Position numbers and translations under genes: made by a program. This document shows, piece by piece, positions 41,061 to 51,994 of a stretch of 64,000 nt of DNA (positions are counted from its first letter, which is position 1; every line of letters starts with the position of its first letter). The notes beneath the pieces are model-generated. The model saw nothing but the letters and a program-made list of their open reading frames with translations. It was not told the origin of the DNA and did no database searches. The DNA is from Rhinopomastus cyanomelas (taxonomy: Eukaryota > Chordata > Aves > Bucerotiformes > Rhinopomastidae), in assembly GCA_013400115.1 (NCBI GenBank), contig VXBP01008239.1:373484-437483 (forward strand). The letters run 5' to 3'.

Positions 41061-43054
41061 GGTGATGCCCTTAGCTAGGTCCATCGCTAAAACCTTGGGC
41101 TACTGTCACTAAACCCTTAGGCTACCATCTCTCGAACCTCGCCGGGCTGCTTTGGGGCTGCTCAGGATTCTCTTCATTTCCCCAGGCCCGTTTTGCTGCG
41201 GCTGCGGCAGCCGGGACACCCGGTTCCAACATGGGACTGCATGCAGGCCTGTCCGAGGGGGTTGCACCGGCTCTGTGCATGTCTGCATCAGTTCTCTGTC
41301 CAAGCAGGGATTTAATTTCAAAGCGCTTTGACTTCCATCCCAGCTCCTGACAGGCGGCAGCCCACCCTCACCGAGTAACTCATCTGGCTTTCGCGTCCCG
41401 GCTGATTATCCCGGCTGCAGGCGGGATGCTGGCTGCTTTGCCGGCGAGTCGGAGGCTGTTCCACGAGCTGTGGCTGGCTGATTCCATGCAACTGGAGCTG
41501 ATTAATCTGGCTCATCGCTCGAGACAAAGCTGCGGCCTTCCTCTGCCTTCTAATCGCTCTGGGTGTTGAGTGAAGTCGTCAGGAAGGCAAGAGCTAATTG
41601 AAAGGCTGAGGGGAAGGAGAGGCTAAAGGGCCGCGGCTGGCTGGTCACAGCCATGTGGGGCCACGGGAATGTCATGTTTCGAGGCCTTAGACATGTGGTT
41701 CCCTGTCCAAGGAGACGCACCTGAAGCTGCATAGGTGGGCATGGACCCAGACATCTGCGGGAGCCCTTGGGGCACCTGGGTCACAGGGACACCTGCAGCC
41801 CGATATGCTGCAGGTAGGCTGGGCTCAGGGCACCCTGTGGCTCTCGCCAGGGTGGTAGGTTGTGCAGTGGGTGCCTGACGTGAGCCAGGAGGAGTCGCGG
41901 TCTGATTCCGCAGAGCCTTGGCTGAGGTGAAAGGCTCCTCTGCCCCATGATGTCCCCTCCCAGTGCCTGGCTACAGACTCGTCTCGCTGGCTCCATGTTA
42001 AGTACGGGTCTGGTGGGCCAAGAACACAGACACACCGGCTGCTTTGCTCCTCACACTGCAAGCAGCCATGGCGGTTGCTAGCCACTCAGCCTCCGCACCT
42101 CTAGAGATGCCTCCCCCACTCCTGGCTCTGCTCCCTCCTCCCTTTCACTTCCCACTGTCTGCCTGCAAGATGCCCATGGCCTGGCCACCTGCTCTGCAGA
42201 ACATCCAAGCCGCCGTCCCCAGCGCAGCAGAGGGGAATCCCCTGCCACACTCAGCTGGAAGGTGCTGATGCCAGCCCGTGCTCATCAGTCCCAGTGCCGG
42301 ATCACCCTACAGGCTGTGTTGGGTGCCCAGGGTGGTGGGTGGGATCCCCATGGCTGGGGGAGGCCAGATGTAGAGACACCTGGAGTGGGTCTCTTGGGAG
42401 GGAAGCGCAGTGTGAGCTGTCTGCAGGGATGATAACATGGGCAGGGACAGTGGGTTGTTTGCTCTACAGCCTCTGCGGTGGAGGAGATGATGAGTGTGAG
42501 GGGACAGAGTGTGGACATGGGCACTTGCCAGAGGATGGAGGGTTCCTGGCCCTTCAGAGCCACTCTGCTGCATCTCCCAGGGCCAGGAGAGCATTAAGGA
42601 TGTATCAGGGCTCCCAGCCTTGTGTGCTGGTGCAGAGCACCCTGCAGAGCAGGGTCCCTCCTGCGCCGCCCTCTCAGGACGGGAATGGGGAGTCTCCGCT
42701 GCAGCTGGGATCTCAGCACCTGCTGGCCCTGGTGCTGCAGGGCCTCATTTTTGTGTTGCTTCCTGTGAGTTCCTTGAATGAGCATCAACCCCCTCTGGAA
42801 AAGAAGGTTCCTGAAGGCACTGGAGGGAGGGTTTTGTGGGCTGCTCCAGGTGCTCCTCTGTCAAAGGCTGCAGAGACGTGGCCGTCCCCAAACCACAGGT
42901 GAGGGAGAAGGAGGTCCCGGTGGCGGCAGCATGAAGCAAGTTCCTGACTCCAAGGCTGATGTGAAAGCACAGAGCTTGCAAAGGTCTGCACGAAGGTGTA
43001 GCCAGGCTCTGGACTTAAGTGATGCAAAGGATCACTGTGGCTCCCTGAAGCAGG
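41061..43054. other. Upstream of WNT4: unique DNA with a candidate proximal enhancer
   Basis: No repeat or gene was recognised. The patch 41330-41740 has AT-rich homeobox-type words on a GC-rich background. The remainder (41750-43050) holds only short frames without motifs. Confidence 0.45.
41330..41740. promoter_or_regulatory. Candidate proximal regulatory element upstream of WNT4
   Basis: About 1.1-1.5 kb upstream of the WNT4 ATG. Visible words are ggctgattatcccggc and gctgattaatctggc (paired or bicoid-type TAATCY), gagctaattgaaagg (homeodomain TAATTG) and cgagacaaagctgc (SOX/TCF-like). Proposed only from motif density and compositional contrast. Confidence 0.28.
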
Positions 43055-43190
43055 CTGCCTCATCCCTGGAGCCACTCAAGGCCAGGCTGGCTGGGGCTCT
43101 GGGCAACCTGGGCTGGGGACAGATGGCCCTGCTTGGTGCAGGATGACCTTTGTAGGTCCCTTTCAGCCCAAGGCACTCTGTGGTTCTGTG
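43055..43190 (+). mobile_element. CR1 LINE, type II, 3' end
   Basis: ctcatccctggagccactca, aggccaggctggctggggct, ctgggcaacctgggctgggg, then cctttgtaggtccctttcag and ctctgtggttctgtgg. A 5'-truncated copy with the attctgtg-type tail. Confidence 0.85.
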
Positions 43191-44404
43191 GAGAACCAGT
43201 GTAGGCAGGTAGCTCGGTTGCCGGGTCTGAGCAGCCAACTGTCCACAGAGCCCGTCAGAGGTACCTCACAGCTTCTTTCCAGCTTCCTGGTGTACCCAGG
43301 ACTGGCCAAACAGGACTGAGGGTGGCCGGTGGTCTTGGAGGGGTGAAGCTCCCGGACGAGTGTGGAACTGTGGGGCTTGACGCCGGGTAGGACTGAGCTC
43401 TGCCCCAGGCTGAGCGGACCGTAGCTGCGGGCCACTTGGCAACAGTGCTGGCAGTAATCCTGTTGTGGAGAAAGGAGAAGCTGTTCGGGGAGGCTGCGCC
43501 ATGGTGAACACAGGACAATTGTGCTCCCTCACAGAAAGCTGTGGTTTCCCCGGCAAAATGTATTTCAGACTCTCCAAACATCGGCGAGCGGCGCCGGTGC
43601 CGGCTCAGAGAAGGTGCCGTGCGCAAGGACGCCTGGACAGAATCACCTTTGCAGCAGCCAGAGCGCCCCTGACATGAGGGCTGTGTCCGGCGGCTGCTCT
43701 GACCTCCACTCACCTGGCCAGCTGAACTTGGTGCGATGGCCACGAGGAAGTTGAGATGGCCCTTCCTCAGCTGCAGCTGGAGCCCTCAATGCTGTGTAGG
43801 CTGCAAGGGTGCTTCATCAGGGTTTCTTGGGGAGCTGCAGCTATTGCTGGGGTTCCCACCATCAGGAGTATCCCCTCTTCTCCCGGGGGTGCATCGCCCT
43901 GCCCTATGCTGTCTTCAGAGTCTGGCCTCTGGGACCTGAAATACCTCACCTGGCCGCTTGCCTGGCTGACTCCCGACCCAAACCCTACCTCAGCAGCTCC
44001 CGGGCGAGGTGCCCTGCTCTGGGTTGAACGAGGGCTGGTGGCCACTGGGGTTGTCCGGGCTGCTGATGTCTGGGGAAGGGCTGGGCAGGGACAAGCACCT
44101 TAGCTGCTTGTGCTGCAGTCGGCTTCAGGCGCAGCAGGCTCTTGTGAGACCTTCTGTTCCTTGTGCTGTGGTCGGTGCTGGGGTGCTTGACTGGTGCGGT
44201 ACCCGCATCTCTTGTCCTGCATGGGGCCGTTGCCAAGAGAGCTTTTTGGGACGGCTCTTTCCAGCATTCTCCTTGCACCTCACAGTGTGTTCGTGCCCCC
44301 ATCGGTCTAGTTGTGGCCCCAGCCAGCTTGTACCTTGCCGGGCAAAGCTGGAGGGAGGTCTTGCCCCAAGGGGTGGGACAGAAGAGGCAGCTCTGCTTTG
44401 GGTT
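43191..44404. other. Intergenic DNA, nothing recognised
   Basis: No supported gene, RNA or repeat. Open frames of 90-160 codons on both strands show no family motifs. Confidence 0.4.
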
Positions 44405-44490
44405 TAGCTGGTTTTGTAGGTGCTGGGTTGGGCTGGCTGAGCTCAGAGGGCTACTCCAGCCTCAGTCACTCTGTGATTCCACAATTGAGT
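44405..44490 (+). mobile_element. CR1 type IV 3' end
   Basis: tgtaggtgctgggttgggct, ggctgagctcagagggctac, tccagcctcagtcactctgt gattcc. It shares its ending with the 13.7 kb copy. Confidence 0.75.
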
Positions 44491-44816
44491 TTGGTTCCCT
44501 GTCCACATCTGTGTTTCCCTCGGGACACGTTGGGACCAAAGCTCCCTGGCAGTGCTGGGCGGGCTGGGGCTCCTCACCGCCTTCCTCCGGAGCAGTGCTC
44601 TTTCGAGCAGTGACTGACCGAACAGCAGAGCGGGCAGCGTCAGACACAGGGAAACCCCCTCATCTCCCGGTGCCTTTCTGCATCAACACAGGGGAAGAAC
44701 AACGACAGCTGAACCACTCGGAGACCAAGAGCAGCGAGAAACCTGGTGACACAGCAGTGAAAACTCTGCCCTTGGCTGTAACGAGAAGAAACTGCCAGGT
44801 TTATCTCGTCCCGTGG

Positions 44817-45036
44817 ACGGAGTCTCCTTCTCTGGAGACGTTGAAAACCCACCTGGATGTGTTCCTATGTAACTGGATCTAGGGGATCCTGCTCTGGCTG
44901 GGGGATTGTACTGGATGATTTCTCGAGGTCCCTTCCAGTCCCTAATGACTGGATCTAAGGGATCCTGATGTGGCAGGGGGACTGAACTGGGTGATCTTAT
45001 GAGGTCCCTTCCAGTCCCTCATGTTGTGGAGTGCTG
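44817..45036 (+). mobile_element. CR1 LINE, type I, with two tandem terminal units
   Basis: The body end ccttctctggagacgttgaa and tgtaactggatctaggggat is followed by unit one to 44946 (cccttccagtccctaat). Unit two, at 44947-45022, starts gactggatctaagggatcct and ends with ccctcatgttgtgg. Confidence 0.92.
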
Positions 45037-45466
45037 CGAGGTGTTTGGGCAGCCTCCTTGCCCTCGACTCCCAACCAGACCGTGTGGCTGTGGGGCAGGG
45101 ATCCAGCAGAAACCATCCCAGTAATTTGGGGAAGAATTAGGGTCGCAGTGCCTGGCTGTGAGTTTTGCCTGCAGCCAAACAAGTTCGCCATCACTCAGAG
45201 GTGTCAGGTTATCCTGCTGTGGGCTGGGAAGGACTCTCAGAACATCTCAGCTCCACATTGTGCTGAAGACTGCAGCAAATTGCTAGCAGCTAATCAGAAT
45301 AAGGGACCCAGCGCGGCTCCGACTCGGACTGTGCACAGCCAGGTGCTCTGTGCCCATCATGAGCTGGGACTGATTATCCCACCCGGCAACTATTGACATT
45401 GTGCCTTTCCCCCTCTCTGGTGGGACTTCCTTCTCATGTTGGTCTAGCTCTGTCCATCCTGATAAA
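45037..45466. other. Intergenic DNA with possible conserved patch
   Basis: The patch 45255-45400 carries gcagctaatcagaataaggg, tgggactgattatcccaccc and caactattgacattgtgcc, reminiscent of a conserved non-coding element with TAATC-type sites. No gene or repeat is recognised. Confidence 0.3.
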
Positions 45467-45615
45467 GTCACAGGATCACAGAACATTGGGGACTAGAAGG
45501 GACCTCGAAAGATCATCCAGCCCAGTCCCCCGGCCACAGCAGGATCCCCAAGATCCAGTCATTGGAGATTCAAAGGGATCTCAAGAGATCACCCAGTCCA
45601 ATCCCCCTGGGGCTG
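45467..45615 (-). mobile_element. Two tandem CR1 type I terminal units without body
   Basis: On the + strand: cacaggatcacagaacattg, unit one with agggacctcgaaagatcatc to agatccagtcattggagatt, then unit two to gtccaatccccctgg, where it is truncated. No CR1 body follows on the right. Confidence 0.88.
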
Positions 45616-46087
45616 CTGACCGGGAGCACAACAGTGGAGATGCTCTTGGGTCACAGACAATGAAGAGGCATCAGAGTCAGGAGGGCTTGGCACGGAAATC
45701 CAACCCCACCGTGTGCCCGGTTGACTCAGAGAGACGGGACATCACAGGCGCAGGAGGCCCTGAACACAGACATCTGCTGAAGAAGAAGCCCAGCATCAAG
45801 AGAAATGTCCCAGGTCAGGATCATCCAAGCAAGAAGGCAACCTGGAGGCTGGAGGTGAGAGGTCAGACGTGTTCCCCCTGTCAAGGGTTTCTCCCGTGGG
45901 TAGCTGAGGGCGTGGCAGGGTTGACACAGCTCCCTTGAGTGTAGCCACATGAGAAATGGGTGCCAGTGGTGACCGAAGCAGGCAGGACCCCGTCTTAGTC
46001 TGTGGAGAAGGGGTGGCCTCACCAGTGGGAGCTCACTCCACGGGTAGCTCCTGCAGGGCTGATGGCAGTGCTGGGCAGAGCAGTAGG

Positions 46088-46240
46088 GGATCACAGGATC
46101 ACAGAACATCAGGGACTAGAAGGGACCTCAAGAGATCACCCAGTCCAGTCCCCCTGCCACAGCAGGATCCCCTAGATCCAGTCATCAGGGATGGGAAGGG
46201 ACCTCGAGAGACCATCCAGTCCATATGTTCCCAGGTCCGG
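46088..46240 (-). mobile_element. Two tandem CR1 type I terminal units without body
   Basis: gatcacaggatcacagaaca, then catcagggactagaagggac and ccacagcaggatcccctaga; the second unit begins catcagggatgggaaggg and stops at accatccagtccatatg. It has the same structure and orientation as the copy 620 bp to the left. Confidence 0.88.
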
Positions 46241-46897
46241 ACTTCTGGATGAGCAGGGGAAATGAGCAGCTCACATGAGGAGGACGAACACATGAAGCTC
46301 AGGATTCACTTGCTGATCTGAGTTTTCCTCGAGTGGCTCTGAAGGGACAATTGCAGCAGCAAGCTGGAGCTGCCCAGACCTGCAGGGTGCTGGGATTCCC
46401 TGGTGCAGCCATGGGTGCCTCAAGGGGCTCAGAGGACTCTCCTTTGTCATGCTGGTGCTGAAACATGGGTCATCTTCCACCCGAAGACTGTGCAGAGCAA
46501 CGGGCTCCGCATGGCCCCGAAGCGCCGCCTGGCTCAGGAAATACCTTGGGGCACGTCTGGCACTGAGCGAAAGCCAAAGGGAAGATGTTTAACCATCTCC
46601 CTGGCTCTCGACCAAGCTGAGATGAGCAGCACAGAGTGGCCAGTGTGCACGGGCCTGGGGCTGCTGGAACGAGTAGGAAAAGCCCGGGAAAGGGTTAATT
46701 TTCCTTCTTTTCCTCTCCAGAGGGAATTCGGGGATGATTCTTTTAATCGACTTTTGGGGAAACTCCTGGGCTTCGAGAAAATTGGGGAAGATTTAGAGCA
46801 CAGTTCCTCTCTGGAGGTGCAGGAGGTGACAGCAAGAGCAGCACAGTGGGCGTGGGCAGAGCCCTTACAGCATGGCCACTACCCTGGGCATGAGGGC
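46241..46897. other. Intergenic DNA, nothing recognised
   Basis: An AT-richer stretch at 46690-46810 (gggttaattttccttctttt, gattcttttaatcgactttt) stands out against the flanks. No gene or repeat is supported. Confidence 0.35.
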
Positions 46898-47095
46898 ACC
46901 TTGTTTGGGGACCCCAGATCAGGGAGAAATGGGAAGGTGCTTTGGTGAGGTGGGTTTTTAAAGCTCTGGCACCTCGTCTGGGGACCTGAGATCAGGGAGA
47001 AATGGGAAGGTGCTTTGGTGACCTTGTTTGGGGACCCCAAATCAGAGGCGAATGGGAGGGTGCTTCAGAGAGGTGCAGTTTTAAGTCTCTGGCCC
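46898..47095 (+). repeat. Three-copy tandem repeat, unit about 73 bp
   Basis: Units start at 46898, 46971 and 47021 with acct(t/c)gt(t/c)tggggacc, then cagatcagggagaaatggga and aggtgctttggtg. Units one and three also keep a gaggtg...ttttaaa...ctctggc half. The middle unit lacks about 23 bp of it, so it is 50 bp long. Confidence 0.9.
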
Positions 47096-47974
47096 AGCAC
47101 CAGCAGGTTCAGCAGATTCCTGGGGCACCTCAGCATCTCTTAGAGCTCTCATCTGCCTCAGCACCATCTGAGAACCAAGAGTGGGTCTGTTCTCCTGCAG
47201 AGGAAGCCGGGTGCTGAGGCAATGGGGTCCTGCCCTCCTGACCAAAGCAGCGCTGCTGCTCTGCAAAGATTTACAGGACCTTTTGCAGCTCTGAAGCGAT
47301 TGCTCACATTGCTCAAACCCGTGAGCTCGTTGGGTGCTCTGGAGAGCGGGACCCTTTGGCCCACCCAGCTCACAGGGAGACTGACCTGCTGTGGTCATTG
47401 GGGCTAAACGTGGTCTTCAGCCATGAGTGCAGCGAGAAGACGTCTCGATCTGGTCCGGCCCCGTTGTGCCACTGCGGATGGAGGGAAAGTGAAACCGGAA
47501 CGGCCGAGGAAGTGCTGATGACTAGCGCCGCCACTTGTGATGAGCCAGCTGTGGCAAGGAGGCAACACGCGAGCTTCACAGCCCTGGTGGCCATAGCTCA
47601 TCTGTCTGTCCGCAGGCAGCAGCTGGCAGGAGCGAACTCCACTTAGTCCTCCCAGCTCTCTGCAAGCCCCTCCTCATGCAGTGGGGAGGCCACTGCAGGC
47701 CTGTGACTGGCTGTAGTGTTGTCCTGCTTGGCCAGGGCACCCTCCAGCCTTTCCTAGTCTTGCCACAAGCAACCTGCTCACCCTAACGAAGCAGCCTTCA
47801 CTCCTGTGGATCCTCTTCATTAATGCCCCAGGCGAGGGGGCTGGGTGCACCCTGCAGTTGCAGGTGACACCCAGTCCATCTGCTTGAGGGTGGGGAGGTC
47901 CTGCAGAGCTGGGCTGGTGCTTAGCTATCAGTCCAACCAAAGGCCAGTTGTGTGAACAAGGGCAAGTGCTGGTG
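47096..47974. other. Intergenic DNA, nothing recognised
   Basis: No gene, RNA or repeat could be supported in this stretch. Confidence 0.4.
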
Positions 47975-48712
47975 TCCACTCTTGGTCCAGAACAACCCCC
48001 TGCAAGGCTTGGGAGGGCTGCTTGACAGAAGGGACCTGGGGGTGTTGACAGTTAATGACATAAACACAGGACAGGTGGCCAAAAGGCCAGTGGCACCCTG
48101 GCTTGGATCAGCACCAGTGTGGCCATCAGGAGCAAGGAAGGGACTGTCCCCCTGTACTGGGCACAGGGGAGGCCTCGTCTCCAGTACTGGGGGCAGTACT
48201 GGGCACCTCAATGCAAGAAGGACATTGAGGGGCTGGTGTGGGTCCAGAGCTGGGGAAGAGTCTGGAGGACAGGACTGATGGGGAGAGGCTGAGGAGAGAC
48301 CTCACTGCTGTCTGCAGCTGCTGGACAGAAGGGTGGAGACTGGGGGTGGGTCTCTTCTCCCAGGAAACAAAGGACAGGACAAGAAGAAACAGCCTCAGGC
48401 TGCCCCAGGGGAGGGTTGTGTTGACCCTGAGGAGAAGCTTCTCCCTACAGAGGGTTCTCAGTCGTTGGCAGAGGCTGGCCAGGGAAGGTTGGGTTGACCC
48501 TGAGGAGAAGCTTCTCCCTACAGAGGGCCCTCAGCCCTTGGCTCAGGCTGCCCAGGGAGGGAGTTGAGTGGCCACTGCTGGCCGTGTCTCACAGGGATCC
48601 CCTGTTGTCGACATCTGGAGCTCAGGGACAGGATGAGCCATGGGTTGGGCCAGTTGGGTCCAAGGTTGGACTGGATGGTCCTGGAGGTCCTTTCGAGCCT
48701 GGAGGGCTACAG
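47975..48712 (+). mobile_element. CR1 LINE, type III, long 3' part with internal duplication
   Basis: This is the longest type III copy. It starts in ORF2 (agaagggacctgggggtgtt, encoding R-D-L-G-V-L), continues through gaaggacattgaggggctgg, gaggctgaggagagacctca, ggacaggacaagaagaaaca, and ends at ggactggatggtcctggagg tcctttcgagcctgg. A 73-bp segment is tandemly duplicated (48409-48481 and 48482-48554, each with ttgaccctgaggagaagctt). Several frameshifts are present. Confidence 0.9.
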
Positions 48713-49324
48713 GGGCCTTGCCCTGCCCTACTGGAGGCCGGAGGCTGGGCCAGTGGTCGCGTTTGGTCTCGAAGGCCCTGTCTGTTCTCTGCAGGTCGGG
48801 CAGTGCCGCCGCCAACAGTGGAGCCACAGAGGGAAGATGGAGCCCTGAGTTTGTGGCTCAGGCCGAGGGCCAGTGTGCCCGGCTGGCCGCGGTGGCCAGG
48901 AGCGTGCTGGCTGGCCCAGGCCACTAGAGGGGGACACAGCCATGTGTAAGTGGGGCTGGCCACTGGCCACCACGGTGGGCTTGTGGGGCAGACCCGATGG
49001 CCCCCAAGGGCGCTGGGCGGCCAGCCTTGGCGCTTTGGGCCTCCGTTTCCCACGAGGATTCCAAACCGCTGGTGCCAGGCCACGGGGCGGCCCTGCTGGC
49101 ACGAAACCCCCCGGCCCTTGGGCTGGCGGCGCCACCAGAGGCTCTTGTGTGGGCCGGGTTGGCTTTGCTCTTTGCCCCTGCTTCTGGGTCGGGGGCAGCT
49201 CCGAGGCCCAGCCGGCCCTTGGCACATCTGTGTGTCCTGGGAGCCCCGCGCGTGCTCTGGAGTGGCTGCGGGTGTGAGCCGAGGCTGTGAGCTGGGCAGG
49301 AGACCCAAAGGTCGCCTCACTGCC
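48713..49324. other. GC-rich intergenic DNA, nothing recognised
   Basis: Wedged between two CR1 blocks. Frames stay open on both strands (- 48622-49365, + 48950-49588) because of the GC content. I see no domain, RNA or repeat. Confidence 0.4.
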
Positions 49325-49764
49325 TCCCAGAGCATCGGGGCTTGGAAGAGACCTCGGAAGGTCATCCCACAGCCATCACCATGGTCTTGGCGATGGTCCC
49401 TTCCAGCTCATGGCCTCACAGAACCACAGACATCGGGCATTGGAAGGGACCTCCAAAGATCATTCAGTTCAGTCCCCCGGCCACCGCACGGTCCCCTAGT
49501 TCCAGTCATTAGGGATTGGAAAGGACCTCAAAAGATCATTCAGTCCAATCCCCCTGCCAGAGCAGGACCCTCTAGATCCAGTCATTAGGGATTGGAAGGT
49601 ACCTTGAGAGATCATTCAGTTTCATCCCCCGGCCACAGCTGGATTCCCTAGGTCCAGTCGCAGAGGAACAGCCCAGATGGGTTTTCAACATCTCCAGAGA
49701 AGGAGACTCCACAATCCCCCTGGGCAGCCCCTGCCAGGGCTCTGGCACCCTCACTGGGAAGAAG
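49325..49764 (-). mobile_element. CR1 LINE, type I, three terminal units and body start
   Basis: From the left: a diverged extra tail segment (gcatcggggcttggaagaga ... ttccagctcatggcctcaca), then three units at about 49421-49508, 49509-49583 and 49584-49658. Next come cagaggaacagcccagatgg, tctccagagaaggagactcc and ctctggcaccctcactggga agaag. The element is interrupted here by the insertion at 49765-50161 and resumes at 50162. Confidence 0.9.
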
Positions 49765-50161
49765 ATCATAGAATCATAGAATCATTAGGGATTGGAAGGG
49801 ACCCCGAAAGATCATCTAGTCCAATCCCCCTGCCACAGCAGGATCACCTAGACCCAGTNATCCCCCTGCCACAGCAGGATCACTTCACTGGAGAAGTTAT
49901 GGAATTAGAATCACTCAGGGTTGGAAGGGACCACCTGATCATCCAGTTCCAACCCCCCCACCAGGGTGGGACACCCCACCCTAGACCAGGCTGGCCAGAG
50001 CCTCATCCAGCCTGGACTTAAACACCTCCAGGAATGGGGTCCCAACCACCTCATTGGGCAACCCATTCCACGCTCTCACCACTCATGGTGAAGAACTTCC
50101 TCCTCACATCCAGTCTAAATCTACCCATCTCCAGCTTTGTTCCATTCCCTCTAGTCCTGTC
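49765..50161 (-). mobile_element. Nested mosaic CR1: type II body with type I terminal unit
   Basis: The left end atcatagaatcatagaatca is the attctatg tail in duplicate. The type I terminal unit (partly repeated) runs to about 49884, then cttcactggagaagttatgg aatta, then a type II 3' UTR and ORF2 end (actcagggttggaagggacc ... ttccctctagtcctgtca). An ambiguous base n is at 49859, at the join of the repeated ccccctgccacagcaggatc. It is inserted into a type I element. Confidence 0.88.
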
Positions 50162-50345
50162 ATATTGATGTGGAACCTCCTCTGCTCCAGCTCACACCCA
50201 CTGACCCTTGTCCTATCACTGAGTGCCCCTGAGCAGAGCCTGGCTCCATCCTCCTGACACCCGCCCTTCACATATTCATCAACATTCACGGGGTCACCTC
50301 TCAGGCTCTTTTCTTACAAGCTCAAGAGCCCCGGCTCCCTGGGGG
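50162..50345 (-). mobile_element. CR1 LINE, type I, continuation after nested insertion
   Basis: attgatgtggaacctcctct, gctccagctcacacccactg, ctggctccatcctcctgaca, cccttcacatattcatcaac and caagagccccggctccctgg continue the type I copy whose 3' end is at 49325-49764. Confidence 0.9.
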
Positions 50346-50429
50346 GACCTTAGAGCAGCTTCCAGTCCCTGCAGGAACTCCAGGAGTGCTGGAATGGGAC
50401 TCTGGTGCTGAGACACGGGGGCTGGGTTC

Positions 50430-50685
50430 CAGCTCCAAGAGGGGAGACAGAGATGAGATCTGAGGCAGAAATCCCTCTGTGGGAGACTGCTGAGACCCTG
50501 GAACAGGCTGCCCAGGGAGGTTGTGGCTGCTCCATCATGCCTGGCAGTGCCCAAGGGCAGGCTGAATGGGGCTGTGGGCACCCTGCTCTGGTGAGAGGTG
50601 TCACTGCCCTGGCAGGGGGCTGGTGCTGGGTGAGCTCTGATCTCCCTCCCAACCCAGCCCAGTCTGGGGTGATTCTATGCTCCCA
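50430..50685 (+). mobile_element. CR1 LINE, type II, 3' part
   Basis: gctgagaccctggaacaggc, tgcccagggaggttgtggct, then ccaagggcaggctgaatggg, aggtgtcactgccctggcag and the tail tctccctcccaacccagccc agtctggggtgattctatg. It shows the attctatg terminal word. Confidence 0.85.
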
Positions 50686-51994
50686 GTACCTGCGGGTTCG
50701 TGGCCAACGTGCAGGAGCTGAGCAGAGAGCCTGGGGAAGGCCGGATCTGTTTCTTCCAGCAAGGAGCTGGGGGGGGGAGGTCCCAAAGGATGACCGACAG
50801 CCCAGGGTTTTGCTGGGAGCCCCCCAGACCCCTACGTCTTCCATCAATCAGCCGCAGGGGTTCTGCTTTGCACCCAAAGGCAAAAACAGTTTCAAATCCA
50901 GACTGGAGCCGATGAGTTGTGACCGGTGGGTTGCGACTCCTGGGGGGCAGTTAAGTAATGGGCTCTGCTTGCCCAGGACTGGCCAATTTGCTGGCTGCTG
51001 CAGCCACTTCTCCTCCCCAGCCACTAGGTCTCTGTTATTTGGGAGGTCTATTGCTGGCTGAGCTCCTGCACAGCAGCCAGATTGCCCCGGGTCCCTTCAG
51101 CTTGAGTGATAGCTGTCGTGTGCAACTGAGCGGCTCTTTCCTTTGCCCCAGAGCGGCCCAGGGCTGGGATCTCAGTGGCCTTTCACTTCTGTGGGGGGCT
51201 CAGCATCAGGGCTCCCGGGGGACCTTGGGGAATCACAGCCCTTCGTTACTGATTCTTGGTGATCATGAACTGAGCCAGTCCTGGACGCACCCCTGGGCAA
51301 CCTGGACCTCCCTCAACCCTTTGAGTGTGGTGACCTCAGGCGGGAGACCCTCTGGTGGCCCCCGGGGCCAGGTGAGCCCCTGTTGTCCGGTGGACGAGAC
51401 ACAGTTGTGGGTGCTGTTAAGTGGCAGCTGCGCATCAGAGGGGCTGCTCCGCGGCCAAGGACAGCTCCGGCCGGGGACTGGGGCAGGCTGCATATCCACC
51501 CTTCAGTTTAAGATGCGGATTCTTTCCCCTGGGGTCTCGGAGTGGCTCGTGGGCAGCTGCCCCGGCCATCGGCTGGGCTCGCGTGACTCTGTGTTGTGCA
51601 AAGGCGCAGCTAGGACCTGCACAGCCGTCGCAATAGCTGCAGTAATTTACAGGAGGCCAAATGGGATCTTTTGCGGCCAGCAGGCTGCCTGGGGACACGG
51701 CCCTGCTCCCTGCTTGGAGCTCGAGAAAGCACAAATTATCAAGCCGTAAAATAACCTCTTCATGAAAGATCGGGGCGGGGGGAAAGGGCAGGTCCCAGGA
51801 GGTGCTGAGTGATCCTGATATCCCTGAGGGCTGCTGGGGATGGACGGTGCTCAGCACCTCTCTGGATCAGGGCTTGGCTCTCTGCCAAGGGGGAGGAAGG
51901 GTGCTACGTGGCTACCAGGGTGGACGTCTTTGTGCCACAGTGGGAGGTGGAGGAACCTATGGCTGGGTGCTGGTAGCAGCTGGAGAGGACCTGG
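50686..51994. other. Intergenic DNA with a candidate conserved patch
   Basis: 51580-51775 includes gcagtaatttacaggaggcc, gcacaaattatcaagccgta and aaataacctcttcatgaaag, AT-richer than its surroundings and possibly a conserved regulatory element. No gene or repeat is recognised in the rest. Confidence 0.35.

Noticed and set aside
48950..49588. 212-codon + strand frame in GC-rich DNA
   Set aside because: Its 3' part runs into CR1 terminal units on the opposite strand and it has no motif.
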